Source: Cercospora beticola (Eukaryota > Ascomycota > Dothideomycetes > Mycosphaerellales > Mycosphaerellaceae). Taken from it: a stretch of DNA of 64,000 bases. The notes under the pieces are model-generated. The model did not search any database, was not told the origin of the DNA, and saw only the letters and a list, made by a program, of their open reading frames with translations. Of this stretch, positions 32,887 through 44,360 are shown in pieces. The DNA lies in assembly GCF_033473495.1 (NCBI RefSeq), contig NC_088939.1, forward strand, positions 1,984,001 through 2,048,000. The letters are read 5' to 3'. Both the position numbers and the translations under genes were made by a program. Position 1 is the first letter of the stretch; each line of letters opens with the position of its first letter.

Positions 32887-34044
32887 CTATACAGAAATTT
32901 GGTCGACAGTGCCAGTCGCGTTGTCGGTTGGCGCTCCAACAGTAGGCATTCCCGCGGCGGCGTCAGTGTTAAGACCATATCCCAAAGCACGATACCGCTT
33001 CTCTTCCCAGCTGCAAACTTTATCGCTGAACTTCAAGTCCTCGTCCTTGGCGACGGATTTCGGCTTAGCGATGGCTTGCGGCTGAGGGGTGGTCGGCGCG
33101 GATGCAGTTGGAGCGATGTCACCTTGCTGTGAAGCGCCCAAAGAGGCCAAGAACTCATTGGTTTGCAGCTCAGCGTGAGCCTTTCGGGCCGCCTCGTCGA
33201 CGACAGGCTGTGGCACAGGCTGGGGCAGAGGTTGGTGGAGCGAAAGCGGGTGAGAGCCCTGTGGCGGAAACTGATAGCCACCGTTGGATGGGGGCGGCAC
33301 AGGAGGAAGACCATAGCCAGTTGCCGGGTACTGCCCGGGTGGTGGAGAGATGACGGAGTTGACGGCTGGAGTCGTGAAATTCATTGGTGAGCTGCCCTGT
33401 GGCAGCGATGCAGGAGTTGGGGCAGCGCCGAAGGGAGCTGGGTGAAATGGCATCGCAGCGGCAGTGATGCTGGATGGTGGAGTTGCCATCGTGCCATTGG
33501 GAGGAGTCAAGAGGCTTCCACCAGCAGCGGCAGCGGCGGCGGCCTTGGCCCTCTCAGCCTCGCGAGCAGCTTTGCGTGCTTGCACTTGGGCCTTGAGGCT
33601 GCCCGACGCGATCTCGTCCTCGAGACGTGGGCGCTTGGGCTTGGAGGCTTCCTCTGGCGGGATCTGACCAGGGAGCGGGTTGCCGGTCTCGAGGTAGTGC
33701 TTGCGGGCCAGGCCCTGGTAATACTGTGTGACGCTTGCGGTGCGCGCCTCTTTCCACTCTTCGGGAGCACCGAGCTCGCCGAAAATCTCAAGGGCGAGAT
33801 TGTTGCGGCCTTCCATGGCATTCGGCACTTCTTGCAGCTCTTCCTTGTGCACTTGATGCATGTGGATGCGCAGTCCGCCGATGGTGCCCAGCTTGCGGTT
33901 GCAATTGCCCGCCTGGCACAGGAAGTGACGGGCTTTCTGGTGGTCAATCAAGATCTTCAGGTCATCGAAGTCGCGGTCGCAGTAGTAGCAGGCCGGACGG
34001 GCCAGCACCGACTCGAGCGATTCCATACGCTTGCGCTTGGGCAT
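32887..34044 (-). CDS. BuGZ/ZNF207-like two-finger C2H2 protein
   Basis: A single exon of 385 residues to the first stop. The N-terminus closely follows the animal BuGZ/ZNF207 pattern: CYYCDRDFDDLKILIDHQKAKH-like finger, a second finger (CNRKLGTIGGLRIHMHQVH) and the invariant run KEELQEVPNAMEGR. In animals this protein binds Bub3 and microtubules and assists kinetochore attachment and splicing. The long low-complexity middle, rich in Pro, Gln and Ala, also fits the family, which phase-separates. The stop TAG is followed in the same frame by 122 more open codons, annotated separately. ATG 34044 gives MPKRKRMESLES. Confidence 0.85.
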   Translation of the reverse strand: MPKRKRMESLESVLARPACYYCDRDFDDLKILIDHQKARHFLCQAGNCNRKLGTIGGLRIHMHQVHKEELQEVPNAMEGRNNLALEIFGELGAPEEWKEARTASVTQYYQGLARKHYLETGNPLPGQIPPEEASKPKRPRLEDEIASGSLKAQVQARKAAREAERAKAAAAAAAGGSLLTPPNGTMATPPSSITAAAMPFHPAPFGAAPTPASLPQGSSPMNFTTPAVNSVISPPPGQYPATGYGLPPVPPPSNGGYQFPPQGSHPLSLHQPLPQPVPQPVVDEAARKAHAELQTNEFLASLGASQQGDIAPTASAPTTPQPQAIAKPKSVAKDEDLKFSDKVCSWEEKRYRALGYGLNTDAAAGMPTVGAPTDNATGTVDQISV

Positions 34045-36433
34045 CGTGACGGCTGTGCTGCGCAGGGGCGCACAGTGCGATGCAGTAGGGGTGAATGAAG
34101 TGAAAGGGGAGGCGGCGCTCGCCGCGAGTGATATGAGTCCACCGGCGCAGTGATGCAGATGGTGGACTGGATGTGAGGACGATGGTGGTGATGATGATGT
34201 CGCGGGCAGTGACCGTCGCAAGTTGGCGGCTGGAAAGTGGACGGGGCAGGGCAGGGCGGTAGCTCCCGCGCAGACTTGCCTTGGCGACCGCTTCCTCCAG
34301 TGGGAAGACCGACCACAGTGCACTCGCAGGCCTTTCGCAGGCTTACGAACACGCAGACGGTGATGGTTTGATGGAAACAACTCGCTGACATCGATCGTAC
34401 CTGCATACCATCGTTCACTGCAGCATACGGAACGTGGTTGCCATTCACATGCGCGCCCCGACTGCCCTCAGTTTTGACCGCCAAACCACCGCTCTTGCAC
34501 GCACGCCGAGCTCAACGATCTCACTTGCCCTGGTTCATGCCAGCGCCGCAACCTTCTGACCATTGACCCTCCGGCCTCAGTCTCCCTCCCACTCCTTGCC
34601 GGCACGAGTATGAGGAAGAGCACAGCGAGCGGTGGCATGCGAGGGCGACGAGGGTTCATGGCATCATGGCCGAGCGAAAGCAGTCAAGAGCAATAGGACA
34701 CCAGTAATCGCGCAGATGGGAGTGTGAGATGGACACATGAGCCACTGCACAAATTGTTGTTCTCCATACCACATTACACCTTGCCCGCGAATGCCAAGTA
34801 CAGGTCTGCCAGGGAAAGAAGATGTCGAGGATGAGCCCAGCACCTCATTTCCTGACCTTGCTAATGCCCTCTCTTTGTACGAGAACAGTGTCTCTACTGT
34901 TCGTCAGTGTAGGTCGACTGTCTACCCACGATGTGTCCCTCAGAGCCTCCTTTGCTAGACCAGATTTAGCTCAGTCGCCATGTCAAACGATCCCGGACCT
35001 TCGACTCATGTGCCATAGAACGAGCCTGTGACCGCCGTACAGACTGACGATGGCCGCAGAAATCGAGGTTTTGGTAGAGCACATCCCAAATAGTCTGTCC
35101 ACACACTTCAGATTTCCGCATGGACACTCAAGACTCACAGTACACCACATCAGACTCCGAGCATGCCATGCCACTTCCAGCCTCAGACGGACCTTTCCCC
35201 TGCGAATGATCGATCGGACAACGAATTCGACTCTCCTAAGTCGCGGCGGAGGTGGGATCGAGCTTCTGCGCACTGCAGCGATGCGAATTGAGAACAGGGC
35301 AGGGAGTGATGGGGATTGATTCTCCGCTACTTGGGCGAGGCTGCTCGTCGATTCCTCGGTCGAAGCATGGAAAGCATTGTATATGGGGACATTATGGGGT
35401 ATCTTCCTTTGCGCCGCTGAGGGCCAGGAAGCGACCACCAAGGCAGAGAGAACTCAAGCGGGATGGAAGTTCCAGGATGGTCCATCCATCATGCAGTCTG
35501 CAGTCAGGAATGGTCGTCTTGACCAAGGCGCATGTTGCCGGTGCGCTTTATGCCAGGAAGAGATTGGCAACAAGCTATTGTGGACAGCGGGGAGGATGAT
35601 GCCAAACAACAACTCCACAGGCTCAGGGGTTCTCATGCTGGAAAACGCAGCGCAAGGGAGGCTTTTGGCCAGAACAGAATCCGGCGACTACTTCTTTCAT
35701 TGCCGCTGAGGAAGAGCTGGCTGGACGTTGCGGCGATGATTGTGTAGTCAGCACATACGAGCTACGAAGGGCTCCGGAAGATGAGATGCTCAATGGTCAA
35801 GCGCCGCATAATCCACCCGAAGTCTTTCTTCGAACAACAATCTTGCATAGCAGCAGAAATCGCTCTTGCCGTGCACGACGCAAATGGCATCCCCAACCCC
35901 ACACATATGCATCGCTATGAACGTCTTTCCAGTGGCTGAACAGTTACGCCCGTGGCCAAAAGACACAGCTGCAGCTGTTGCAGATTCTCATCTACGTCTG
36001 CTATCAGCATCAATGGATCTTTGCTGATGTCGCGAGTTCGTTGTAGTGTTGGAAGGAAAAAGGCTTCCGAAGCAGCAAGGGCTTGCTTGGAAGAGTGGCA
36101 TGCAGAGTCTACTGTCTAATTCTGCGAAAGTGCGAAGCTGTATGGCTGGTAGTACCGCCACCCGGTCTGCCTTGCCCATTGCATAGCATAGCATAGCATA
36201 CGATGGTGTGTGTTGAGTCCACCTGCGACTCATTCGAGCCGTGCCCATCGTCGACCAGCTTTCTGCTCTATTACATCCACAGAGTGTCTCACGCGCAAAG
36301 CGTAAATGCTGTTCTTCGTTTCTCATGTCCCAAAGGATCTTGCCGCTGCTCGTGACAACCCTCCTGCCGTTTCGCTCCTTGCTCTTGCTGTATGGCTCGT
36401 CCGAAACACGGTCCGCAGCCTGCCAAAAGAATC
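34045..36433. other. Long intergenic region, nothing recognised
   Basis: The 5' leader and promoter of the BuGZ-like gene, then 2 kb without any supported gene, up to the APRT 3' end. Confidence 0.4.
36181..36200. repeat. Pentanucleotide microsatellite GCATA x4
   Basis: Four perfect tandem GCATA units in intergenic sequence. Confidence 0.85.
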
Positions 36434-37256
36434 TTACTTTGAGCTCTGCAACGCCTCGTCCTGACCGCTGAGTAGAGTGTGCACCGGTGCGTTCAATTTA
36501 TCCCTGCCCTTCAAAAAGTCCAACTCCATAATGAAGACATATCCGACCAGTTGGCCTCCAATTTGCTGTACAAGGTTTCCTGCTGCTGCTGCGCTGCCAC
36601 CTGTTTGACGTATGCAATTAGCACATTTTCCTCAGTATACTGGAACATGACCAGAACTCACCTGTAGCAATAATATCATCGACGATCACCACCTTCTGTC
36701 CCGGCGAGATCGCATCTTTCTGCATCTGAAACCAATCTGTCCCGTACTCTTTCTGGTATCCCTCTGTCACACACTCTCCTGGCAATTTGCCCTGCTTTCT
36801 CACAGGGACGAATCCTGCGCCTAGTCTCATGGCCAGCGTAGGACCGAACAAGAATCCACGACTCTCGAGGCCGACGATCACATCGATGCCGTGGTTTGCG
36901 CCGAACTTTTCGCGGAATTGCAGCTCGAGTGCGGTGATGAGCGAGTTGTGGTGAGAAGGATTGCTGAAGAGTGGCATGATATCTTCGAAGAGGATTCCGG
37001 GGGAGGGAAAGTCGGGGAACTGGCGGAGGGAGGACTTGAGGGTTACTTTAAGACTGGCGAGTTCGGTGGAACTGGAGGCAGCGGCGGTGGAGAGTCCTCT
37101 TTGGGCGGCATTGTTGCTCGTTGTCGGGTCGGGCGCGTTGGGAGGTGGATGGGCGGAGGTCGAAGCTACGTCGGCAGCGTTGTTGGTGGTGTTGCCCGGG
37201 GTCTGCTGAGCGGCGTGGGTTGCGTTGACGTGGGAAGAGGGGGGTGCGCCAGACAT
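36434..37256 (-). CDS. apt1: Adenine phosphoribosyltransferase
   Basis: Exons 37256..36662 and 36600..36434 flank a 61-nt intron (GTGAGT..AACAG, GCTAAT branch motif). The product is about 253 residues. The enzyme salvages adenine with PRPP to make AMP. Signatures are [36 protein letters not shown] and the PRPP-binding [12 protein letters not shown], which is completed by the splice. The C-terminal MELDFLKGR stretch also fits. About 70 residues of low-complexity sequence rich in Ala, Asn, Pro and Ser precede the conserved domain; usual family length is about 180. No ATG lies between, so the extension is probably translated. Confidence 0.92.
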
Positions 37257-38646
37257 GGCGAGGAGAAGAAAAGAAGAAGAAGGGCGGCAGGAGGGAGCGG
37301 GCGGAGGATGAGGGAGTTATGTGATGCGTGAGTGGGATGGGGGGATTGGTGGGAAGAGATTGTCAGATCCAGCAGATAGGCACAACAAGAGTCAGGCATA
37401 CGCAAGAGGCACAGAACGCGGGAAAATTGTCTCTCGCACCGATTGTGTTGGCGCGGAGGGTTGCGTGCTTCGTTGGTGGAGTTTGTGGTGGGATGATGGC
37501 TCGTCACTTACGCTTCTGCCGGCGACGCGAGTCTGCTCGTTCGGCAGCGCGCAGCAGCAGCAACACCGAGCACAGAGCTGAGGTGGCACGACAAGAAAAA
37601 TAATTTCCAATCGACGTCTGCTTTGCCCGATCAGGTCGGCGGAGCTTGCGGCGATCCTTTGTCTGGGCAGAAACAGTCCGCGGGAGTTCGACAGGGCTGC
37701 GGGACGGTGTGATCGAGCTGTCATCACGAGTCTGCTGCCGTACGAGACACTCTGGTAGCACGCCGTATTGCTGTGCTTCGTCCAGCTCTTTGTTGCGCAG
37801 GTGAAGAGATCGACGACTGGCGGTCAAGCTCGCGGTGCACGTGTTGGAGTGGCATGTACCCAGCGGCGGAAGTTTTGCGCGCATATTATGATTGGACCAT
37901 GCTCCATTTTTATCTCATACTTTCGCTGCTGCCCTCCGAACTGTCCATTGCAGTCCCTCCCGTCTTTCTCCCTCGCTCTCGTTTCCCTGAGACTTGTTGC
38001 ACATTTTCCATCCAGTCAAGATTGCCAGTCTGATCACGACAAAGAACCTCGTCTCCGAGACATCCTGTCACGACTTTCGTCGACTCACAAATCCACGGTC
38101 AGGGTCCCCCTTCCAGAAAACTTCTCTGCAGGACCAAAGCTACGCCAGACGGGCCCGCCGATAACCCATCAGCTAGCAGTTCTAGGCGAATGTGGGGTGG
38201 AGTGTTCTCAGTGCAGAGCCCACTTCTGGCGCATGCGCGCTCCCAATCGTGCCGATAAAGCTCTCAACCGCAGAGCCAACAGGAATATACTGCCACCACC
38301 AATATGCGCAGTTCTCCGGGACGTCCAGTCTGTGTATTCCACACTGTAGGGCGGCTAGATGGCTCTCACAAGCATTGTCGTTGAGAGACAGGTGTGGCTG
38401 TGGACGTGAGCTCGATTGGCTTTCCGGCCGCGGTGAGCTATTCGTGCAACACTTCGTATGTCGTTTGCGAAGCGATGCATCCTGTAAGTCAAGCTTGCAT
38501 GCGCTCGACCCTGACGAACTCCTCTTAGCTGCGAACAGGTGAAATTGAGCCCTGGTGCCATGCAATGCTACCAGCTAATGGAGACAATGGAGACGAGTAG
38601 ACTGTAGGTAAGTGAAGATTTGCATTTTCTGGTTCCTATACAATTG
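37257..38646. other. Intergenic region, nothing firmly supported
   Basis: A minus-strand frame 37884..37504 starts with ATG and has some protein-like stretches, but has no recognisable motif; I do not call it. Confidence 0.4.
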
Positions 38647-38982
38647 CTAAATCATCATCTCGTAGAACGCGCGCTCGAGCATTTCGCTTTTCTCCCTACA
38701 CGAAGAAGCACTGTCAGTATAATGATCCTCGAAGAAAGGCCCATCGATGCAGGGGAGCACTCACATCTTCTTCTCCTTCTCCTCCTTCTCGGCCTTCTTC
38801 TCTTGCAGCATTTTGTTGACTGCGCCCATGATTAGCGAACCCGCCCCTTTAGAACTCCTCGTGGACATTCAGAAGCATTACATACTTTTTGGCACGATGG
38901 CCTTTTCGGCGCGGCGGCCGAGATCTGCGCTCACGAAGAGCACGGCGAAGCAGCGGGCGGCGGCGCGGTGGATGAAGTTCAT
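38647..38982 (-). CDS. Small three-exon protein of 66 residues with Lys/Glu coiled coil
   Basis: Exons 38982..38886, 38819..38765 and 38695..38647, with introns of 66 nt (GTATGT..CGCAG) and 68 nt (GTGAGT..GTGTAG, CTGAC branch motif). Each exon is too short to stand out alone, but the splice sites are strong and the frame is kept. The N-terminus (MNFIHRAAARCFAVLFVSAD) is basic and hydrophobic and could be a mitochondrial or membrane-entry segment. It is followed by a Lys/Glu-rich helix (KKAEKEEKEKK) and a short hydrophobic end (FYEMMI). The shape recalls small accessory subunits of mitochondrial complexes, but I cannot assign it. Confidence 0.65.
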
Positions 38983-40680
38983 TTTTGCTGTTTCAAAGCA
39001 TTAGTGAACAGTCTCTGCGAATCACCAAGCTCTGAATTTCTGGCGACGTACGTACTGGTGGTGTTGTTGTTGTTGCTGTGGTGGAAATGGTATGTGTGTT
39101 CGCGATTGGCCGCAGTGTTCACGAGGGCAACTTACCATTAGGCACCTGCTTCGCGCTGATGCAGCTAGTTCGAGACAGCAAACAGTTCACGCAACGGGCG
39201 CTGCTTCACTTGCTAGACCGGAAAGACCACGAAAACACCATTGGTGCGCAGCATCATCGTTCTGGGCTTCCTCGAACAACAGGCTAGCAGTGCCATCGTT
39301 TCAAGCCACGAGAACGAAAGGCGATTAGAATCGCGCCAGAGAAGTGTTATATCAAAGGAGGCGGACCTCCATCGATACTGTTCGAGTCTGCTACGATGTC
39401 TCGTCTTCCACATGCTGCGCTGTGGACGCGAAGCCAACGGAGACACCAGCAATGCCACTGCCAGCTTTGGTGAGATACTACAGACGTCCTGCCTGGTCGC
39501 CAGTTTTCGCTTTCTTGCGCCTCACGGGTGTCCGACGTTGCAACCCTTGGAATGTTCAACGAGATCCGTCCGGCCTGATGTAAATGCTCGTGCTACAGTT
39601 CATGCACGCCTGCAAAACGATATTGATGACTCGTGCGGAGCAGATCCGCTACAATGACTTGAAGTGCTGAGCATGAACAAGGGAATCCGCGATGTAAAGA
39701 CAAATCTGCCATGGTGCGGTGGGCATTGTCAATCACATATGCAGTGGGCGCTGCTTTGGCTAGCTGTGGAGCTCTGAATCTTGCCATAGTCGATCGTTTG
39801 TCTCTCTAGGGCTGTCGCGTGTTCTACAGATAACAAGGACCTTTGCCGGCGTCCATTCGATGAGCAGCGACTGGGAGCTGTCGTGGACGAAGAACCACAG
39901 CAGAAGAAGTCGGACAGATTGCAGAAAAGCTGCGTAGCTGATGACATGCGATGCAGCGGGAGGCAGATATGATGTCTCCGGCATCAGGATTATGTAAACA
40001 GTCAATTTATGGTATCCGACCCAGCCAGCAAGTGTCTTCCTGAACCCAATGCAGTCGTATGCGCGCATCTGCATGAAAGTGAAGCGATGTGGTAGAGCAG
40101 GGTATTGCTGCTTCCGCGGTGTGACATCGTGCTTTCCTCACGTCCCTCCTGCCCTGATATCATTTCTCCGGTATGAAGCTACGGTCAATGTCGCTGCCGG
40201 CTGCGTTCGAGGTCCTGGCGAGCGGCAAGAAGTTGCTCCGCGTGCACAGAAGGTGTCGCTGTCGGTCGGGGTGTCCGATATGCTGACTCTCGAAGCGTAT
40301 GTAAATGTTCCTGCATCAAATGTTCATCTTCATAGCCAACGTAACGGTCAATGTGAGGTTTCAGGTTGCGTAATAAGCAAGCCGATATAGGACCCCGCCT
40401 GACGGGTGTGTTCTTAATAGTCCCGCATGTTTTGCCAGGCGGCAGGCTTGGCCGGCGCCAAATCAGCTCATTTTGAGCTTGCCCGTCGCAGTATCCTTTC
40501 CAAAATCTCGACATAATCACCGCCGGTCCATCCGACATCGACGCGTTGTCATCAGCATTTGGATCGCGAACGCTTTGAGACGCGGTCGCAGCAATAGGAC
40601 CGCCGCGTTCACAGCATTCACTTGGTCGTTGCACTCAGTCTTGAACTCATCGTTTGCGCACCTGCCCTCCCGACACGACC
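38983..40680. other. Divergent intergenic region, nothing recognised
   Basis: Upstream of the 66-residue gene and of the zinc-knuckle gene. Open frames of up to 140 codons occur without a convincing start or motif. Confidence 0.4.
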
Positions 40681-42827
40681 ATGCCGCGACCACCGGACAA
40701 TTACACTCACGCGCAATTTGAGCCCGTCGAAAGTGAGCACCAGGGCGAGACAGTGCAATGCATCCACTGCCGCAACTGGACAGGCTCCATCAAGACACTC
40801 AACCGCAAGAAAGCCCATCTCCTGAATTGCACGCAGTACGCGCAGTGGCGAGCAGCAGGAAACGGACAGGATTTAGCGCCCCCTAATAAGTACAACAAGC
40901 GCGACTCCGACATGGGCGGCTGGCACGCGATGGAGGGCGAGTAAGTTTTACCGAAATCTTGCACGGGCCAGGGTCGGCCTTGGTATCGTATCCACGCGCA
41001 ACATTACAGTGTCTAACAGAGCTTCACAGTGCCGCTCACGGTTATCACAGCAGTCCATATGCACCACAACAATTCGCGACGCCCGTCGCGCGTACGAGGG
41101 GCTTGGACACCACCAAGGTGACGAGCAGCGTAGTGACAGATGCACATCGATCGCAAGCTGACAATTCGAACCAACAGTACTTCGACGAATTCTGGGACGA
41201 CACCAGCGGGCAGAAAGTAAGTCGACAATCATTTCTTTGCGGCTGGAAGCCTTTCAAGTCTTTCAAGTCTTTCAAGCTTTTCAAGCCTTTCAAGAGGCCC
41301 GCAAAGTACAGGCCAAAATCCAGGCACATCGAAATGAGCTGGGCTCCGTCCCGGCTCTCGAGAGTGCCAGAGGAACAAGAACCTCAAGAAAACGTCGACG
41401 CTCTGGTGGAAAAACAACATGCTGACCAGGCAAAAGTGCATGCGCGTGCGATGCAAAAGCTGCGGCTTCGTCCGCGCAAAGAACACGACGAGACAGGTGG
41501 AGCACCTGGCGCTCTGCCAGGACTTCCTCAACTCTCCGGAGGGCCAGCACGCAGTCGATTCAGGCGAGCTCGAACTCGCACCGTCGGCACCAGGACCGAC
41601 TCCATACAACAACTCAGCGACTGGAGCAGATATCTGGAGGGGCAGCAGGCCGAACCCGAACCTTCTCGTTGGCAACCGCCCATCGAACGGCGCCGTGAAT
41701 CATATGAGGCCCCCGCAGCGCCCGAATCCATCCCTGGTCAACCATCTGCTCAACAAGTGGCCGGAGAAGTTCACCAAAGCGACCCAGCTGCAATTCCTGA
41801 GCCACGCGGGCTGCGGAACTCTATCAGCCCCAGCGCTTTCGCACTGGCTCGGGCAGAACGGGCACATCTCACGCGCGATGATAGCATTCATTGGCAACCT
41901 GATCGGCAAAGTGCGCCTACCAGACGTGCCCGACAGCAAACAGTCTACCCAGTTCCGCGCTCTCGATTTGCTAATCTCGACGGTATCTAATCTCCGCAAG
42001 GAGATCGACTTCATCGAGAACACGAAGCGCAAATACGGCATTCACACGGACAACGAGCCCCCTCTGCCCATCACCAAGGCATACGTCGACCTCCTGACGT
42101 CTTCGGCGGAATCTCGCAGCTCCCTACTGGAAGGAATGGTAGCACTTTGGGCTACTGAACACGTAGGTCATTTCTACTTTGCAGCTTATCACCATGTTAC
42201 TGACATGCACAGTGCTACTGCGCTTCTTGGCAATACGCATCGACTTTCGCATCCAACGTCCCTGCTTCCAACTACTCCGTCCCATCGTACCTCACCGGCA
42301 GTGGCGTCAATTACGGCGGCGAACCAACCCCTTTCCGCGCCAATGGCGGCGCCGGCAACAACGATCAACACATATCCGCACTACAAGAAGCACTCATCCC
42401 CAACTGGACCTCACGCGAGTTTGCAAAGTTCGTGGAAGCATGCAGAGCGATCGTTGATGAACTCGCCAATGCCGAGACTACAGGAAGTGGGCGTGAGCAG
42501 CTTCTTCGGTGCGAAGGAGTTTTTCAACAGGTTGTCTTTCTTTGGGAACGCATTTGGCCGGAAGTCAACGGCATGGGAGAAGAGGATGGCATTGGAGATG
42601 GCACACCAGCAGAATCGCCAGCGAACCAACTCCGCCCACAAAGCAGCAGCCATGGCGCCGGACCTGCAGGTAACAATGGCACCGCGGAGAAGAGCAAATC
42701 GGAGCCAATCGAGATCGAAGATGACGACGATGAAAATGGTCACTCTGATGCTCCGATGGACAACGTCGACTCTCCGTTTGGTGGAACAGGTCTGGGCGCC
42801 GTGGCAGCGGCCAACCAGGGCGCATAG
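40681..42827 (+). CDS. Two-zinc-knuckle protein fused to a TENA/heme-oxygenase-like domain
   Basis: Proposed exons are 40681..40940, 41030..41216, 41437..42162 and 42213..42827, about 595 residues. Two related Cys/His units occur: VQCIHCRNW..H..NC in exon 1 and VRCKSCGFV..H..LC at the start of exon 3, each C-x2-C with a distal H-x4-C. Then comes an all-helical domain of the TENA/THI-4 or heme-oxygenase-like type (FLSHAGCGTLSAPALSHWLGQ, FIGNLIGKV, LLEGMVALWATEHCYCASW). The last splice restores CYCASW in frame. The tail is acidic (IEIEDDDDENG). The intron before exon 3 is long (220 nt) and contains a 9-bp repeat; it stays open in frame with exon 2, so its boundaries are the weakest part. Function unknown; nucleic-acid or protein binding by the knuckles is inferred. 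Confidence 0.72.
41251..41295 (+). repeat. 9-bp tandem repeat (TTTCAAGYC) x5
   Basis: Five near-perfect 9-bp units inside the proposed 220-nt intron. In the frame of the preceding exon they would read as x-Phe-Lys triplets. Confidence 0.8.
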
Positions 42828-43521
42828 GATTGGGTTGTTTTTGGGAGAAATTGCTTGTAAAATAGGTATACCCATCATTGCAATTGAGATTTTGTCACAC
42901 TAATTAACCTTTGCAAAACCCTTTCTTCTCGAGTATTGTGCAAGGCTCAAAGCCTTCAGGTATGGACGCGGCATGCAGATCGAGATTTTCTTGGAGCAGA
43001 ATCGTCCCGTTCCTGTCCGTTTTCTCCAGCGTTCTGCGACTCTCGATGCCATCATGTGCGGACACGACAAGAAAATCGAGAAAGGCATGGAAGCAGAAGC
43101 AGAGCCACTGTCCGATTGTGCGATCGTAAACAGAGTTTGGATTCGAGCCCGACATACCTAAGTCGCTGCACGTCAGCCGGCAACCATGAACGGCATTGGC
43201 CGCTGACGTACATGGGTTCTGGAGACCCCACCACTCGTCACTAAAATACCACATCTTCTTGGATATACCACAGCGAGCGTCGATCGAGTAGCAGGCCTGA
43301 CGGGTACAGCGAGATACAGCGAAAGACAACGAAGATGACATCCAATCCGGCACATTGTGCCGAATGTAAAGTTGGTAAGTGAAGCACATCGAGTTTGTTG
43401 CATGCTTTGTCAAGACATATATGTATGCATGCGAATGCGAAGGGAGGACAACCTGGTTCCAGCTGCTCAAGGCGTCTGTTGCTTCTTGTTGCTGAGATAC
43501 AGACACATGAAGAACGAAACA
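42828..43521. other. Intergenic region, nothing recognised
   Basis: A spacer between two plus-strand genes. Minus-strand frames here lack motifs. Confidence 0.4.
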
Positions 43522-44172
43522 ATGTCTAACCTCACTACCAAACCAGGCCATGACGGCTCACCAGAAGGAGTCGATCTCATCACGCATCCTACTGCTCAGA
43601 AACTTGCAGCTCGATCTCTGGAGTTCATGAAAGAGATTCAGAACCTGTGAGCCTTACCAAGACTTTCTACCAGCGCCCGTCCTCATTACTGACAGCCAAA
43701 AAGCACCCCCGGCAAAATCCTCGAAACCCACCTCAACGAAAACTACGGCCCCGGCAACCCCTACTACGAAGACTTCTGCACCCTCATCAAACAAGGCCTC
43801 AGCGAAGGCTGGATCGCCACCCACGAAATCGACGGAGCCAAATACCGTCGCGGCAAAATCATGCTCCCATCAGCCGAAAATCTCTGGATGAGTTTGACAG
43901 CTGTGTACTTCGATTCTGAGAAAGAGTACTCGGGACAATATCATAAACATCCTTATGGGGAGATCAATTGCGTGGTACCGATTGATGAGACATTTGAGTT
44001 GGAGGGTTTGCCAGAGGGGTTTTGGATGGGGAAGGGGTGGACGAGTCCGGGGCCTGGAACGCATCATTATCCTAGGGCGAGAGGAGGGAAAGGTGTGGCG
44101 TTTTTCTTTTTGCCTAGTGGGAGGATTTCTTATGAGGCGAAGCCTGGGGAGCCGCAGCCGGCGATTATGTGA
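43522..44172 (+). CDS. 4-hydroxylaminobenzoate lyase-like protein (DUF4863 / PnbB family)
   Basis: Exons 43522..43646 and 43704..44172 with a 57-nt intron (GTGAGC..AAAAG, CTGAC branch motif) give about 197 residues. The pattern HKHPYGEINCVVPID, GFWMGKGWT, GTHHYPRARGGKG and LPSGRISYEAKPG fits the DUF4863 family that includes bacterial PnbB. PnbB converts 4-hydroxylaminobenzoate to protocatechuate and ammonia in nitrobenzoate degradation. The cupin-like His and Glu residues could hold a metal. In a fungus the natural substrate is uncertain. The alternative start ATG 43507 adds five residues. Confidence 0.72.
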
Positions 44173-44360
44173 TTGTTGGCAGGAGATATGAAGGTGTTGT
44201 GTTGCCGGGTTGGGCTTTCAGAGATCAGTATGTACAGTGCTATGCTGGAAATGTCGCTTGCGTATTCGTATCTAACATGCTTCTTGTCCTCATCGCGCCT
44301 TATATTCCGAATGCAGATCGACCTCATCCGATGCACATATATGCACTCACAGCACTCAGC

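Noticed and set aside
37504..37884. Minus-strand frame of 126 codons with an ATG upstream of APRT
   Set aside because: It has some protein-like stretches but no motif, no splice support and no neighbour context. It is too weak to call.
39241..39657. Plus-strand frame of 138 codons
   Set aside because: The frame opens with GTG rather than ATG and shows no recognisable family feature.
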